Shown piece by piece: positions 1-8,426 of a stretch of DNA of 64,000 nucleotides. A model generated the notes under the pieces. The model saw only the letters and a program-made list of their open reading frames with translations, did no database searches and was not told the origin of the DNA. Numbering within the stretch: the first letter of the stretch is position 1; every line of letters starts with the position of its first letter. This DNA comes from Brotaphodocola sp003480315 (GTDB lineage: Bacteria; Bacillota; Clostridia; Lachnospirales; Lachnospiraceae), in NCBI RefSeq assembly GCF_964246085.1, contig NZ_CAXTPD010000002.1; one strand, written 5' to 3'. The translations under genes and the position numbers were made by a program.

Positions 1-126
1 TGGCGGATGTTAATCCGACACAGGCGAACGCGTGTTAGCGAGAGCAAGCAAACAACGATATGTGAAAATAGAGGAAGGCGGTCTCTTTCACTTCCGGACC
101 TTTATTCAGCTTTGTAACTCAAATTT
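1..126. other. Intergenic end of window, no gene seen
   Basis: This stretch lies downstream of clpB. It holds a short inverted repeat near positions 3-14 (CGGAT...ATCCG) and no convincing reading frame, RNA gene or U-tract terminator. The + strand reading frame that starts at 32 runs antisense into clpB and has no ribosome-binding site. Confidence 0.6.
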
Positions 127-2718
127 TTATTCCACGTATGCGATCAGCTTCTCGCCTTTCTCATCGGTGTCGATCACGATGGTCTGGCCTTCACTGATAT
201 TGCCTTCCAGGATGATCCTTGCTGCCAGGGTCTCTACGTTCTTCTGGAGATATCTTCTCAGCGGACGTGCACCGTAGGCCGGGTCGTAACCATGATCCGT
301 CACGAAGGTCTTGGCATTGTCGGTCAGTTCTACCTTCAGCTCGCGGTCTTCCAGACGGCGGTTCACATCGGCTACCATCAGATCCACAATATGACTGATG
401 TTATCCTTTGTTAACGGCTTGAAGAGGATAGTCTCGTCCAGACGGTTTAAGAACTCCGGACGGAAATGGGCACGCAGATCCTGCATAACCATAGCCTCAG
501 CCTCCGGCTTAATGCTACCGTTCTCGTCGATGCCGTCCAGCAGATACTGGGAACCGATGTTGGAGGTCATAATCAGGATGGTGTTCTTGAAGTCCACCGT
601 CTTACCGGTGGAATCCGTGATACGGCCGTCATCCAGAACCTGAAGCAGAACATTGAATACATCCGGATGTGCTTTCTCTACCTCATCGAAGAGGACAACA
701 GAATACGGTTTCCGGCGGACTGCCTCAGTCAGCTGACCGCCCTCATCGTAGCCGACATATCCCGGAGGTGCTCCGATCAGGCGGGCTACAGAATGTTTCT
801 CCATGTATTCACTCATATCGATACGGACCATGTTGTTCTCATCATCAAACAGAGCCTCGGCCAGAGCCTTTGCCAGCTCAGTCTTACCAACACCAGTCGG
901 GCCAAGGAACAGGAAGGAACCAATCGGTTTGGTCGGATCCTTGATGCCGGCCTTGGAACGAAGGATTGCTTCGGTAACCTTCTCCACGCCCTCATCCTGG
1001 CCTACGACCCGTTTATGCAGGACCGTATCCAGATGCAGGATCTTGCTGCGCTCGCTCTCATTTAACTTGCTTACCGGAATACCGGTCCAGCGGGAAATGA
1101 TTCTTGCGATCTCATCTTCAGTGACACTTTCATGCACCAGGCTCAGATCCTGATTCTTTACTTTTTCCTCCTCTGCTTCCAGCTGTTTCTGCAGCTGCGG
1201 CAGCTTGCCGTACTGAAGCTCAGCGGCCTTATTCAGATCGTACTGCTGCTGGGCCGCAGCAATATCACGGTTCACCTGCTCAATCTCTTCGCGGAGAGCA
1301 GAAAGATGGGAAACAGAATTCTTTTCATTCTCCCACTGTGCCTTCTTGCTGGCAAACTCGTCATGCAGCTCTGCCAGATTTTTCTGCAGATCCGCCAGAC
1401 GCTCCTGGCTTAAATGATCGGTTTCTTTCTTTAAGGCTGTCTCCTCAATCTCCATCTGCATGATTTTTCTGGACAGTTCATCCAGCTCAGCAGGCATGGA
1501 ATCCAGCTCCGTCTTGATCAAAGCGCAGGCCTCATCGACCAGGTCAATGGCCTTATCCGGCAGGAACCGGTCCGTGATGTAACGGTCGGAAAGCACGGCT
1601 GCTGCCACCAGGGCAGAGTCGGTAATCTTAACGCCATGGAATACTTCATAGCGTTCCTTAATGCCTCGCAGGATGGAAATGGTATCTTCCACGGTCGGCT
1701 GATCTACCAGAACTGGCTGGAAACGACGTTCCAGAGCCGCATCCTTCTCAATGTATTTGCGGTACTCATCCAGTGTGGTTGCACCGATACAGTGCAGCTC
1801 ACCTCTGGCAAGCATCGGCTTTAACAGGTTGCCTGCATCCATGGAGCCCTCGGTCTTGCCGGCTCCCACAATAGTATGCAGTTCATCGATGAACAGAATG
1901 ATCTGTCCTTCACTCTTTTTCACTTCTTCCAGAACGGCTTTTAACCGTTCCTCAAACTCGCCACGGTACTTGGCGCCTGCAACCAGCGCACCCATATCCA
2001 GTGCGAACAGCTTACGGTTCTTTAAGCCCTCCGGTACATCGCCCCGGACAATACGCTGGGCCAGCCCCTCAACAACAGCCGTCTTACCAACACCAGGCTC
2101 GCCAATGAGGACCGGGTTGTTCTTGGTCTTTCTGGACAGAATCTGGATCACGTTACGGATCTCACTGTCACGGCCAATGACCGGATCCAGCTTCTGATCC
2201 TTTGCACGCTCTACCAGATCATAGCCATATTTTTCCAGAGTATCATACGTAGCTTCCGGATTGTCACTGACAACTCTCTGGTTGCCGCGCACGGTAGACA
2301 ATGCCTGCAGAAAGGTGTCCCGGGTAATGCCATACTGGCGGAACAGCTCCTTCATGGTACGGTCTGCGTATTTTAACATGGACAGGAAAATATGCTCAAC
2401 AGAAACATATTCATCTCCCATGGTCTTAGACTCATCCTCAGCATTGATAAGGACTTTGTTTAAGTCATTGCTGATGTAAACCTGGCTGGAGCCGCTCACC
2501 TTCGGCAGCCCTGCCAGCTTCTGCTGTGCCTCATTTGTAATCAGTTCTTTGCTGATACCCATCTTGGTTAACAGTTTTAAAATCAGGCTGTCGTCCAGCG
2601 TCAGCAGGCTGTAGAACAGGTGCTCCTGCTCAATCTGCTGATTGCCATATTCATAGGCAAGCTTCTCACAGTTCTGAACGGCCTCCATGGATTTCTGCGT
2701 AAATTTGTTTATATTCAT
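127..2718 (-). CDS. clpB: ATP-dependent disaggregase ClpB
   Basis: ClpB is the cytosolic Hsp100 hexamer that pulls polypeptides out of aggregates together with DnaK. All family parts are visible in 863 residues, the usual length. The N-terminal Clp repeat domain covers about 1-145. The first AAA+ domain has Walker A GEPGVGKT at 206-213. A coiled-coil middle domain lies at about 400-530; it distinguishes ClpB from ClpA and ClpC. The second AAA+ domain carries GPTGVGKT, then the GYVGYDEGG pore loop. There is no ClpP-binding loop. It stands alone, transcribed leftward from a sigmaA promoter covered by a CIRCE element, so HrcA control is expected. Confidence 0.98.
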   Translation of the reverse strand: MNINKFTQKSMEAVQNCEKLAYEYGNQQIEQEHLFYSLLTLDDSLILKLLTKMGISKELITNEAQQKLAGLPKVSGSSQVYISNDLNKVLINAEDESKTMGDEYVSVEHIFLSMLKYADRTMKELFRQYGITRDTFLQALSTVRGNQRVVSDNPEATYDTLEKYGYDLVERAKDQKLDPVIGRDSEIRNVIQILSRKTKNNPVLIGEPGVGKTAVVEGLAQRIVRGDVPEGLKNRKLFALDMGALVAGAKYRGEFEERLKAVLEEVKKSEGQIILFIDELHTIVGAGKTEGSMDAGNLLKPMLARGELHCIGATTLDEYRKYIEKDAALERRFQPVLVDQPTVEDTISILRGIKERYEVFHGVKITDSALVAAAVLSDRYITDRFLPDKAIDLVDEACALIKTELDSMPAELDELSRKIMQMEIEETALKKETDHLSQERLADLQKNLAELHDEFASKKAQWENEKNSVSHLSALREEIEQVNRDIAAAQQQYDLNKAAELQYGKLPQLQKQLEAEEEKVKNQDLSLVHESVTEDEIARIISRWTGIPVSKLNESERSKILHLDTVLHKRVVGQDEGVEKVTEAILRSKAGIKDPTKPIGSFLFLGPTGVGKTELAKALAEALFDDENNMVRIDMSEYMEKHSVARLIGAPPGYVGYDEGGQLTEAVRRKPYSVVLFDEVEKAHPDVFNVLLQVLDDGRITDSTGKTVDFKNTILIMTSNIGSQYLLDGIDENGSIKPEAEAMVMQDLRAHFRPEFLNRLDETILFKPLTKDNISHIVDLMVADVNRRLEDRELKVELTDNAKTFVTDHGYDPAYGARPLRRYLQKNVETLAARIILEGNISEGQTIVIDTDEKGEKLIAYVE

Positions 2719-2794
2719 AAGTCACGCCTCCATTCATTCAGTGCAACGTTATCTTTTCGCATGTCTGTTATATTACTTCTATAACATTGACTGT

Positions 2795-2823
2795 ACTATA
2801 TCACATGCTGTTAGCACTGTCAA
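2795..2823 (-). promoter_or_regulatory. sigmaA promoter of clpB
   Basis: On the minus strand, a perfect -35 TTGACA (2823-2818) is followed after exactly 17 bp by TATAGT (2800-2795). Transcription would start near 2788, giving a leader of about 70 nt before the clpB ATG at 2718. The -35 hexamer lies inside the CIRCE operator. Confidence 0.85.
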
Positions 2824-2837
2824 GAGGTGAGTGCTAA
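2811..2837. promoter_or_regulatory. CIRCE element (HrcA operator)
   Basis: The sequence TTAGCACTG-N9-GAGTGCTAA matches the CIRCE consensus TTAGCACTC-N9-GAGTGCTAA at 17 of 18 arm positions. It covers the clpB -35 box, so a bound repressor would block RNA polymerase. HrcA is the known ligand of CIRCE. No hrcA gene is in this window. Confidence 0.93.
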
Positions 2838-2875
2838 TTATTTGTGAAGAATTTGTGTTTTCTTCGCTGCGTAGA

Positions 2876-2906
2876 TTGTTAACCATTTCATTATTTAAGT
2901 TGACAT
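2876..2906. promoter_or_regulatory. Probable BirA operator of bioB
   Basis: TTGTTAAC (2876-2883) and GTTGACAT (2899-2906) form an imperfect inverted repeat separated by 15 bp. This resembles the BirA biotin-repressor consensus TTGTTAAC-N14/16-GTTAACAA at 14 of 16 positions. The right arm contains the -35 hexamer of the bioB promoter. The regulated genes, bioB and bioY, are classic BirA targets. Confidence 0.82.
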
Positions 2907-2928
2907 TTCTCCTTCTCCATGCTATCTT
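2900..2928 (+). promoter_or_regulatory. sigmaA promoter of bioB-bioY
   Basis: TTGACA (2900-2905), a 17-bp spacer and TATCTT (2923-2928) predict transcription from about 2935. This lies downstream of the ATG at 2919, so translation must begin at the later ATG at 2973. The -35 is embedded in the BirA-type operator. Confidence 0.75.
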
Positions 2929-2972
2929 TGGAAAAGATCAAAATTCAAACCATCAGAAAGAGAGGATTTCTT

Positions 2973-3944
2973 ATGAATATAACTCCTGATACTTCTGCAG
3001 ATCCACAGCTTTCACGGGAAGATGCCCTTGCAATCTTAAATACCCCGGACGAATCCTTAGAGGAGCTTATTTCCTTTGCCGAGACGTTCCGGAGAAAATA
3101 CAAAGGAAATCATGTGAGCATTCACATTCTCACAAACGCCCGCAGCGGCAACTGCTCCCAGGACTGTGCCTACTGTGCCCAGTCCTGCCGCTCCAAAGCC
3201 GATATCGACAAATATAAATGGGTAGCGGATGAAAAATTATATGAAGATAATGACTTTGTAAACGAGCATCACCTGTCCCGTCACTGCATCGGACTCAGCG
3301 GAATGAAGTTCACAGATGCAGAAATCGAAGTTCTGGCAGAAAAAATCCGCAAAATGAAAGCGGATGGAACCCACCTCTGCTGCTCCATCGGTTTTCTGAC
3401 TGAGCATCAGGCGAAGGTTTTAAAGGACGCCGGTCTGGACCGCATCAACCATAACTTAAACAGCAGCCGGAATTACTATCCGAATATCTGCTCTACCCAC
3501 ACCTTTGATCAGCGCGTCACAAACATCCGGATGCTGCAGGGTCTTGGCTACGAAATCTGCAGCGGCGGCATCATCGGCATGGGAGAATCCAGGGAAGATG
3601 TCGTTGATATGCTGATGGAGCTTCGGGAAATCCAGCCGGAAGCCCTCCCCATCAATTTCCTGCTTCCGATTCCGGGTACCCCTCTGGAGCATGCTGATAT
3701 GTCCGTTCTTTCCACTGCTTACTGCATGAAGGTGCTCTGCCTGGCCAGACTTCTGGTTCCGAAAGCAGATATCCGCTGTGCCGCTGGACGGGAGGTTTAT
3801 TTTAAAGGCGAAGAAAACATGCTGCTTCGCGTCGTCGATTCCATCTTTGCTTCCGGTTATCTGACCGCCGGCGGCCAGGGCATCAGGGATACCATTCAGG
3901 CCATTGAAGCGGCAGGCTTTACCTACGAAATCGAATCCGATTGA
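2973..3944 (+). CDS. bioB: Biotin synthase BioB
   Basis: BioB is a radical-SAM enzyme that inserts sulfur into dethiobiotin to form biotin, using one [4Fe-4S] and one [2Fe-2S] cluster. The radical-SAM triad CSQDCAYC has cysteines at residues 61, 65 and 68 of 323. The later SAM-binding and barrel strands (GGIIGMGES, the LPINFLLPIPGTP region) are intact. The start at 2973 has an AGAGAGGA ribosome-binding site and lies downstream of the predicted transcription start, unlike the upstream ATG at 2919. bioY follows after 54 bp in the same direction. No bioA, bioD or bioF gene is present nearby. Confidence 0.96.
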   Translation: MNITPDTSADPQLSREDALAILNTPDESLEELISFAETFRRKYKGNHVSIHILTNARSGNCSQDCAYCAQSCRSKADIDKYKWVADEKLYEDNDFVNEHHLSRHCIGLSGMKFTDAEIEVLAEKIRKMKADGTHLCCSIGFLTEHQAKVLKDAGLDRINHNLNSSRNYYPNICSTHTFDQRVTNIRMLQGLGYEICSGGIIGMGESREDVVDMLMELREIQPEALPINFLLPIPGTPLEHADMSVLSTAYCMKVLCLARLLVPKADIRCAAGREVYFKGEENMLLRVVDSIFASGYLTAGGQGIRDTIQAIEAAGFTYEIESD

Positions 3945-3998
3945 TTTCTTATACTATGCTTATCAACACCATTCATCGATCACAAAAGGAGGTTCCTC

Positions 3999-4556
3999 AT
4001 GATTCAGGAAAACACCTGCACTTCCCGCTCGACCCACACCTATGCAATGGTAACCACCGCCTTTATGGCCGCAGTTACCTGTATCCTTGCACCACTCTCC
4101 ATTCCCATTGGACCGGTTCCGATTTCTCTCACAAACCTCGCTATCTATCTGTCCCTCTATCTGCTGAACTGGAAACGAGGCACCATCAGCTATTGTCTCT
4201 ATCTGCTGATCGGACTGGCAGGTCTTCCTGTCTTCTCTGGATTTAGCGGTGGAATCGGCAAACTGGCAGGACCTACCGGTGGCTATATTATTGGATTCAT
4301 TCCCATGGCGATCATCGCCGGAATCATCATTGACCACTTCCGGAAACGCTGGATCCAGCTTCTGGGAATGATCATTGGTACCGCTGTCTGCTATGTATTT
4401 GGCACGGCATGGTTTTGCATGCAGGCCGGATATACAGTATCTGCAGCACTTGCCGTATGTGTGATCCCCTTTATCCCGGGAGATCTGATCAAGATGGTCA
4501 TTGCCCTGACCATTGGACCGGTAATCCGTCAAAGAACCGAGACTGCTATTCGCTAA
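3999..4556 (+). CDS. bioY: Biotin transporter BioY (ECF S component)
   Basis: BioY is the substrate-binding membrane subunit of the energy-coupling-factor biotin importer. The 185-residue protein has about six hydrophobic segments and the family features GPVPISLTNLA near the N terminus and GPTGGYIIGF in the middle. The ATG has a strong AAAGGAGG site 7-8 bases upstream. It lies 54 bp after bioB with no clear terminator between them, so the two are probably co-transcribed under BirA control. ECF energising subunits (EcfA, EcfT) are not in the window and would be shared from elsewhere. Confidence 0.95.
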   Translation: MIQENTCTSRSTHTYAMVTTAFMAAVTCILAPLSIPIGPVPISLTNLAIYLSLYLLNWKRGTISYCLYLLIGLAGLPVFSGFSGGIGKLAGPTGGYIIGFIPMAIIAGIIIDHFRKRWIQLLGMIIGTAVCYVFGTAWFCMQAGYTVSAALAVCVIPFIPGDLIKMVIALTIGPVIRQRTETAIR

Positions 4557-4577
4557 TTCCCGTTTTCGTGGTATAAT
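4549..4577 (+). promoter_or_regulatory. Possible promoter of the esterase gene
   Basis: A consensus -10 TATAAT at 4572-4577 lies 40 bp before the esterase ATG. The matching -35 position (TTCGCT, 4549-4554) is weak and overlaps the bioY stop codon region. Confidence 0.4.
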
Positions 4578-4617
4578 CATATCGCGATTCTACTACGATA
4601 CAAACGAGGTAATAAAC

Positions 4618-5565
4618 ATGACATCCATTCAAGGACTCCTGGTCGGATATCTGCTCCGCAAAAACCTGAACACCAATATTTCCAATAAAAAGCACTCCCG
4701 CTCAAGGCACTGCTGGCAAAAGCGTTTTTTTAACGCAGACCGTCTTCCAGACACATTTCTTTGCAATTCAGAAACAACGCCCGGCGGCACCGCCTTTCAG
4801 CGGGTTTTTTGCAAAGAAACAACACCTTCTGACCGCCTGATCTTATATTTCCACGGTGGATCCTATATCGCCGGACTTTCTCCGGTATATCGCAATTTTG
4901 CCCCAAGCCTGTCCGCTGCAGCAGGTGGCTGCGAGGTCATTTATCTGGACTATCGTCGTGCACCGCAGCATCTATATCCGGAACAGCTTACAGAAGCCAT
5001 GGATCTCTGGTCAGATCTTATCGAACGCCAGAACTATGATCCAAAACAGATTATCATCGGTGGAGATTCTGCCGGTGCAAATTTATGTCTGGCGCTGCTT
5101 TTAAAGCTCCGGGATCTTCAAAAACCAATGCCCCGGGCTGCCTTCTGTCTTTCTGCCTGGACCGACATGACCTGCAGCACACAAAGCTTCTGGGATAATT
5201 TCGGCAAGGATGTCATGTTTGGTGATAAGGGTAAAATACTAACCGAAGAACGCAGACAGGAGCTGCTTCTGGATAAAACCTTTTGTTTCATCGGTGATGC
5301 CAGTCGTACAGACCCGTATGTCTCTCCTATATTCGGAGATTATCACGGTTTTCCTCCCATGTTTTTCGCTGTCGGCTCTCACGAAATGCTGCTCGATGAA
5401 ACCCTGGAAATCGTAAAAAAGCTAGAAGCATGCCAAGTCCCGGTAACCTGCGAGATCCAGCCCGGCATGTTCCATATTTACGTCATATTTGCCCGGCTGG
5501 TTCCGGAAGGAAGGATTTCCTACCGCCGGCTTTTAAGCTTTATCCAAAACTGTTTTTCATTATAA
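4618..5565 (+). CDS. Alpha/beta hydrolase, HSL-type esterase
   Basis: This is a cytosolic carboxylic ester hydrolase of the hormone-sensitive-lipase (acetyl esterase, Aes-like) branch. The oxyanion motif HGGS lies at 79-82. The nucleophile elbow GGDSAG has Ser151. The acid is probably Asp260 (HEMLLDET) and the base His286 (GMFHIY), so the catalytic triad is complete. The natural substrate cannot be told from sequence; short acyl or acetylated sugar esters are typical of the family. The start is supported by GAGGTAATAAAC before the ATG. It follows bioY by 61 bp, probably with its own promoter, and meets the bile salt hydrolase tail to tail. Confidence 0.9.
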   Translation: MTSIQGLLVGYLLRKNLNTNISNKKHSRSRHCWQKRFFNADRLPDTFLCNSETTPGGTAFQRVFCKETTPSDRLILYFHGGSYIAGLSPVYRNFAPSLSAAAGGCEVIYLDYRRAPQHLYPEQLTEAMDLWSDLIERQNYDPKQIIIGGDSAGANLCLALLLKLRDLQKPMPRAAFCLSAWTDMTCSTQSFWDNFGKDVMFGDKGKILTEERRQELLLDKTFCFIGDASRTDPYVSPIFGDYHGFPPMFFAVGSHEMLLDETLEIVKKLEACQVPVTCEIQPGMFHIYVIFARLVPEGRISYRRLLSFIQNCFSL

Positions 5566-5580
5566 AAAGAGAGAAGAACG

Positions 5581-6633
5581 CTATTGTCTGCTCCGGTTCT
5601 GCCAGCAAATCTGCTCTGTGCCCAGCAGCGAATATCTCACAAGCTCCATGCTCTCTAAATCCTCCGCATGCATATCCACAGCGGTGATCCGATGGTTCCC
5701 GTATGTGGTGTAATAGTAAATTCCCCTGTCAGCATTACAGCAGGAGGTGTAGATGGTGATTTCATACTTTCCGCCGCCCACATCGCAGCAACCTCTCTGC
5801 TGCTCTACGGAATGCAGAATATGGAAGAACTGGCTCACGCTCTCTGCCTCAGAATCTCCGGAGATGGAATTTCCCCGCACAAAGGCAGCCCGGACAAAAC
5901 GGGATGCGGAGGAAAGATCTCCCGGCAGTCCCATGGCTCCCATGCCGCGGCTGTAAGCCGTAAGCTCCAGTCCCGGCACAAAGCTGTTCTCCGGCTGTCT
6001 CGGGGACAAACTGCGGTAATCATTTAAACGGAACATCTGCTGTGGAAAAGGGGGATTATTAGCAAGGACTCCCACCGGATTGTCGTATACGTGAAGTCCG
6101 TCTGCCACCGCTTCCACCACAATCGTCTCTTTCCGGTCCGCGATCATCCAGTGAAGCTGGGACACCGGATACTTTTCATTGAATGGGGTATTGGTAATGT
6201 TGATCCTGGAAAGCAATACCCGCGCTTCTTTTACCGAGGCACACTGACCCAGAAGCCAGAGCGGCAGCTCAAACTGTGCCACGTTATCGATCTCCGCTTC
6301 AATCTCATGCCCCTCTGCCATTCCGGTTTTCTTTTCTCCTGCGGTTCGTTCTTCCTTCCCCAAAACCGGTTCTCCGTACACCGCATTTCCCACAAAATTC
6401 AGCCCGGCCATACCAAGCCCCTTTTCATTGATGGCATCATAATAAAGAGGATAATCATCTGCCACATGGGCCATACCGATCATGGCATAATGCTTCTTCA
6501 TCTCTCCCTGAAACCGAAACGAAAACGGATAATTCCGAGGTGTAATAGTCACCTCCTCCCCGTACGGAAATTCATAATCCAGATTCCGTCCGAAGTAAAA
6601 GTCTTTTGTCTTATAAACTGCTGCTGTACACAT
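5581..6633 (-). CDS. bsh: Bile salt hydrolase (choloylglycine hydrolase family)
   Basis: This Ntn-hydrolase cleaves the amide bond of glycine- or taurine-conjugated bile acids; penicillin V acylase is the alternative activity in the family. The start is set at the second possible ATG: it sits 8 bases after AAGGAGG and puts the nucleophile Cys at residue 2 after Met removal. The first ATG would be only 2 bases from that site. Expected active-site residues are present: Cys2, Arg16, Asp19, Asn79, Asn192 and Arg245 (SASRFVR). Compared with the Clostridium perfringens enzyme there is an insertion of about 20 charged residues near 85-115. The gene is transcribed away from hcp. Confidence 0.9.
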   Translation of the reverse strand: MCTAAVYKTKDFYFGRNLDYEFPYGEEVTITPRNYPFSFRFQGEMKKHYAMIGMAHVADDYPLYYDAINEKGLGMAGLNFVGNAVYGEPVLGKEERTAGEKKTGMAEGHEIEAEIDNVAQFELPLWLLGQCASVKEARVLLSRINITNTPFNEKYPVSQLHWMIADRKETIVVEAVADGLHVYDNPVGVLANNPPFPQQMFRLNDYRSLSPRQPENSFVPGLELTAYSRGMGAMGLPGDLSSASRFVRAAFVRGNSISGDSEAESVSQFFHILHSVEQQRGCCDVGGGKYEITIYTSCCNADRGIYYYTTYGNHRITAVDMHAEDLESMELVRYSLLGTEQICWQNRSRQ

Positions 6634-6677
6634 CTGCATGTCCTCCTTGTCCCAAAAATTACCAGCATTTTAGAGCT

Positions 6678-6706
6678 ATTATAATGCAATTTTGTTGTTT
6701 AAACAA
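6678..6706 (-). promoter_or_regulatory. Promoter of the bile salt hydrolase gene
   Basis: On the minus strand, TTGTTT (6706-6701) and TATAAT (6683-6678) are separated by 17 bp. The -35 overlaps the palindrome at 6693-6708, so the protein bound there could also affect this promoter. Confidence 0.6.
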
Positions 6707-6708
6707 CA
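6693..6708. promoter_or_regulatory. Perfect 16-bp palindrome, probable regulator site for hcp
   Basis: TGTTGTTTAAACAACA is perfectly symmetric. Its centre (6700.5) lies 41.5 bp before the transcription start predicted from the hcp -10 box TATACT (6730-6735), which lacks a recognisable -35. This is the classic class II position for CRP/FNR-family activators. HcpR, a CRP/FNR-family regulator, controls hcp in many anaerobes, so it is the natural candidate. No regulator gene is adjacent. Confidence 0.6.
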
Positions 6709-6785
6709 TTCATTCCGATTTTTCTGTCGTATACTGCTGCCATACCGCTATTGATATTGTTTATCCAGCAAGGAGGATTTTATTT

Positions 6786-8426
6786 ATGAGTCAGAATATG
6801 TTTTGTTACCAGTGTCAGGAAACGGCAGGATGTACCGGATGCACACACTCCGGTGTCTGCGGAAAAACACCGGATGTGGCTGCCATGCAGGATCTGTTAG
6901 TCTACGTGACCCGCGGCATTTCCGCTGTCACCACTCATCTGCGCAGCCTGGGACAGGAGATCAGCGCCAAGACCAACCATCTCATCACCGTGAACCTGTT
7001 CACCACCATCACCAATGCTAACTTTGATAAGGAAATGATCGTGGCACGCATCCACGAAACTCTGGATACCAAGGAAACACTCTTAAGGCAGTGCCCGGAC
7101 ACTTCCGCACTTCCGGCTGCCGCTCTCTGGAACGGTCCGGAAAGCGAGTTTCCGGTTAAAGCTGCCCTGGTAGGGGTTCTCTCTACTAAAAACGAGGACA
7201 TCCGCAGCCTCCGCGAAATGATCACCTACGGCTTAAAGGGACTGTCTGCCTACAGCAAGCACGCCAACGTACTGTTACAGGATAACGCTGAGCTTGACGC
7301 CTTCTTACAGCGCGCCCTGGCTGCTACCCTGGATGACTCCCTGACTGTTGAAGATTATGTAAACTTAACTCTGGAAACCGGAAAATATGGTGTGGAGGGC
7401 ATGGCACTGTTAGATGCCGCCAACACCGGCGCTTACGGACATCCGGAGATGACCCGCGTGAACATCGGTGTCGGCACCCGCCCGGGCATCCTGGTTTCCG
7501 GCCATGATCTCCGTGATCTGGAAATGCTGTTAGAACAGACCCAGGGCACCGGAGTGGATGTCTACACTCACTCTGAGATGCTCCCGGCCCACTATTACCC
7601 GGCCTTCAAAAAATATCCAAACTTTATCGGAAACTATGGAAACGCATGGTGGAAACAGAAAGAAGAATTTGAAAGCTTCAACGGACCGATCCTCATGACT
7701 ACCAACTGCATCGTCCCGCCGAAGGACAGCTATAAAGACCGCCTCTACACCACCGGCGCAGCCGGATACCCAGGCTGTAAACACATCGCCGGTGAGATTG
7801 GCGAAAAGAAAGATTTTTCTGAGATCATTGAGCAGGCCAAGCACTGCGCCGCTCCGGCTGAAATTGAGCGGGGCGAGATCCTCGGTGGTTTTGCCCACAA
7901 CCAGGTGCTGGCTCTGGCTGACTCCATTGTGGACGCGGTAAAATCCGGTGCCATCAAAAAATTTGTGGTCATGGCCGGCTGTGACGGCCGCGCAAAATCC
8001 AGAAACTACTACACCGACTTTGCAAAGGCTCTGCCGAAGGATGCCGTCATCCTCACCGCAGGCTGCGCAAAATACAAATACAACAAGCTGGACCTTGGTG
8101 ACATCGGCGGCATCCCGCGAGTTCTCGATGCCGGACAGTGCAACGACTCCTACTCCCTGGCTGTCATCGCACTGAAATTAAAGGAAGTCTTCGGACTGGA
8201 TGACATCAATGACCTGCCGATCGTCTACAATATCGCGTGGTATGAACAGAAAGCCGTCATTGTCCTGCTGGCCCTTTTATACCTCGGCGTGAAAAATATC
8301 CACCTGGGACCGACCCTTCCGGCCTTCTTATCCCCAAATGTAGCGAAGGTACTGGTGGAAAACTTCGGCATTGCCGGAATCGGAACTGTGGAGGATGACC
8401 TGAAACGCTTCTTTACTGATTTTTAA
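6786..8426 (+). CDS. hcp: Hybrid cluster protein Hcp, class I
   Basis: Hcp (546 residues) is a cytosolic iron-sulfur protein implicated in nitric oxide and hydroxylamine reduction. The N-terminal cysteines Cys7, Cys10, Cys19 and Cys25 match the C-X2-C-X8-C-X5-C pattern of anaerobe-type class I proteins. Later Cys, His and Glu ligands of the hybrid Fe-S-O cluster are expected in conserved stretches such as GYPGCKHIAGEIG, AGCDGRAKSR and LDAGQCNDSY, all present. The start at 6786 follows a strong AAGGAGG. The reading frame stays open upstream but has no ribosome-binding site there. The last 14 bp overlap the mscS-family gene tail to tail. Confidence 0.96.
   Translation: MSQNMFCYQCQETAGCTGCTHSGVCGKTPDVAAMQDLLVYVTRGISAVTTHLRSLGQEISAKTNHLITVNLFTTITNANFDKEMIVARIHETLDTKETLLRQCPDTSALPAAALWNGPESEFPVKAALVGVLSTKNEDIRSLREMITYGLKGLSAYSKHANVLLQDNAELDAFLQRALAATLDDSLTVEDYVNLTLETGKYGVEGMALLDAANTGAYGHPEMTRVNIGVGTRPGILVSGHDLRDLEMLLEQTQGTGVDVYTHSEMLPAHYYPAFKKYPNFIGNYGNAWWKQKEEFESFNGPILMTTNCIVPPKDSYKDRLYTTGAAGYPGCKHIAGEIGEKKDFSEIIEQAKHCAAPAEIERGEILGGFAHNQVLALADSIVDAVKSGAIKKFVVMAGCDGRAKSRNYYTDFAKALPKDAVILTAGCAKYKYNKLDLGDIGGIPRVLDAGQCNDSYSLAVIALKLKEVFGLDDINDLPIVYNIAWYEQKAVIVLLALLYLGVKNIHLGPTLPAFLSPNVAKVLVENFGIAGIGTVEDDLKRFFTDF

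Noticed and set aside
2919..2972. Earlier ATG for bioB at 2919
   Set aside because: It lies before the predicted transcription start (about 2935) and overlaps the spacer and -10 box; the ATG at 2973 has the ribosome-binding site.
3963..4580. 205-codon minus-strand frame opposite bioY
   Set aside because: It is fully antisense to a clear membrane protein, has low-complexity composition and no ribosome-binding site.
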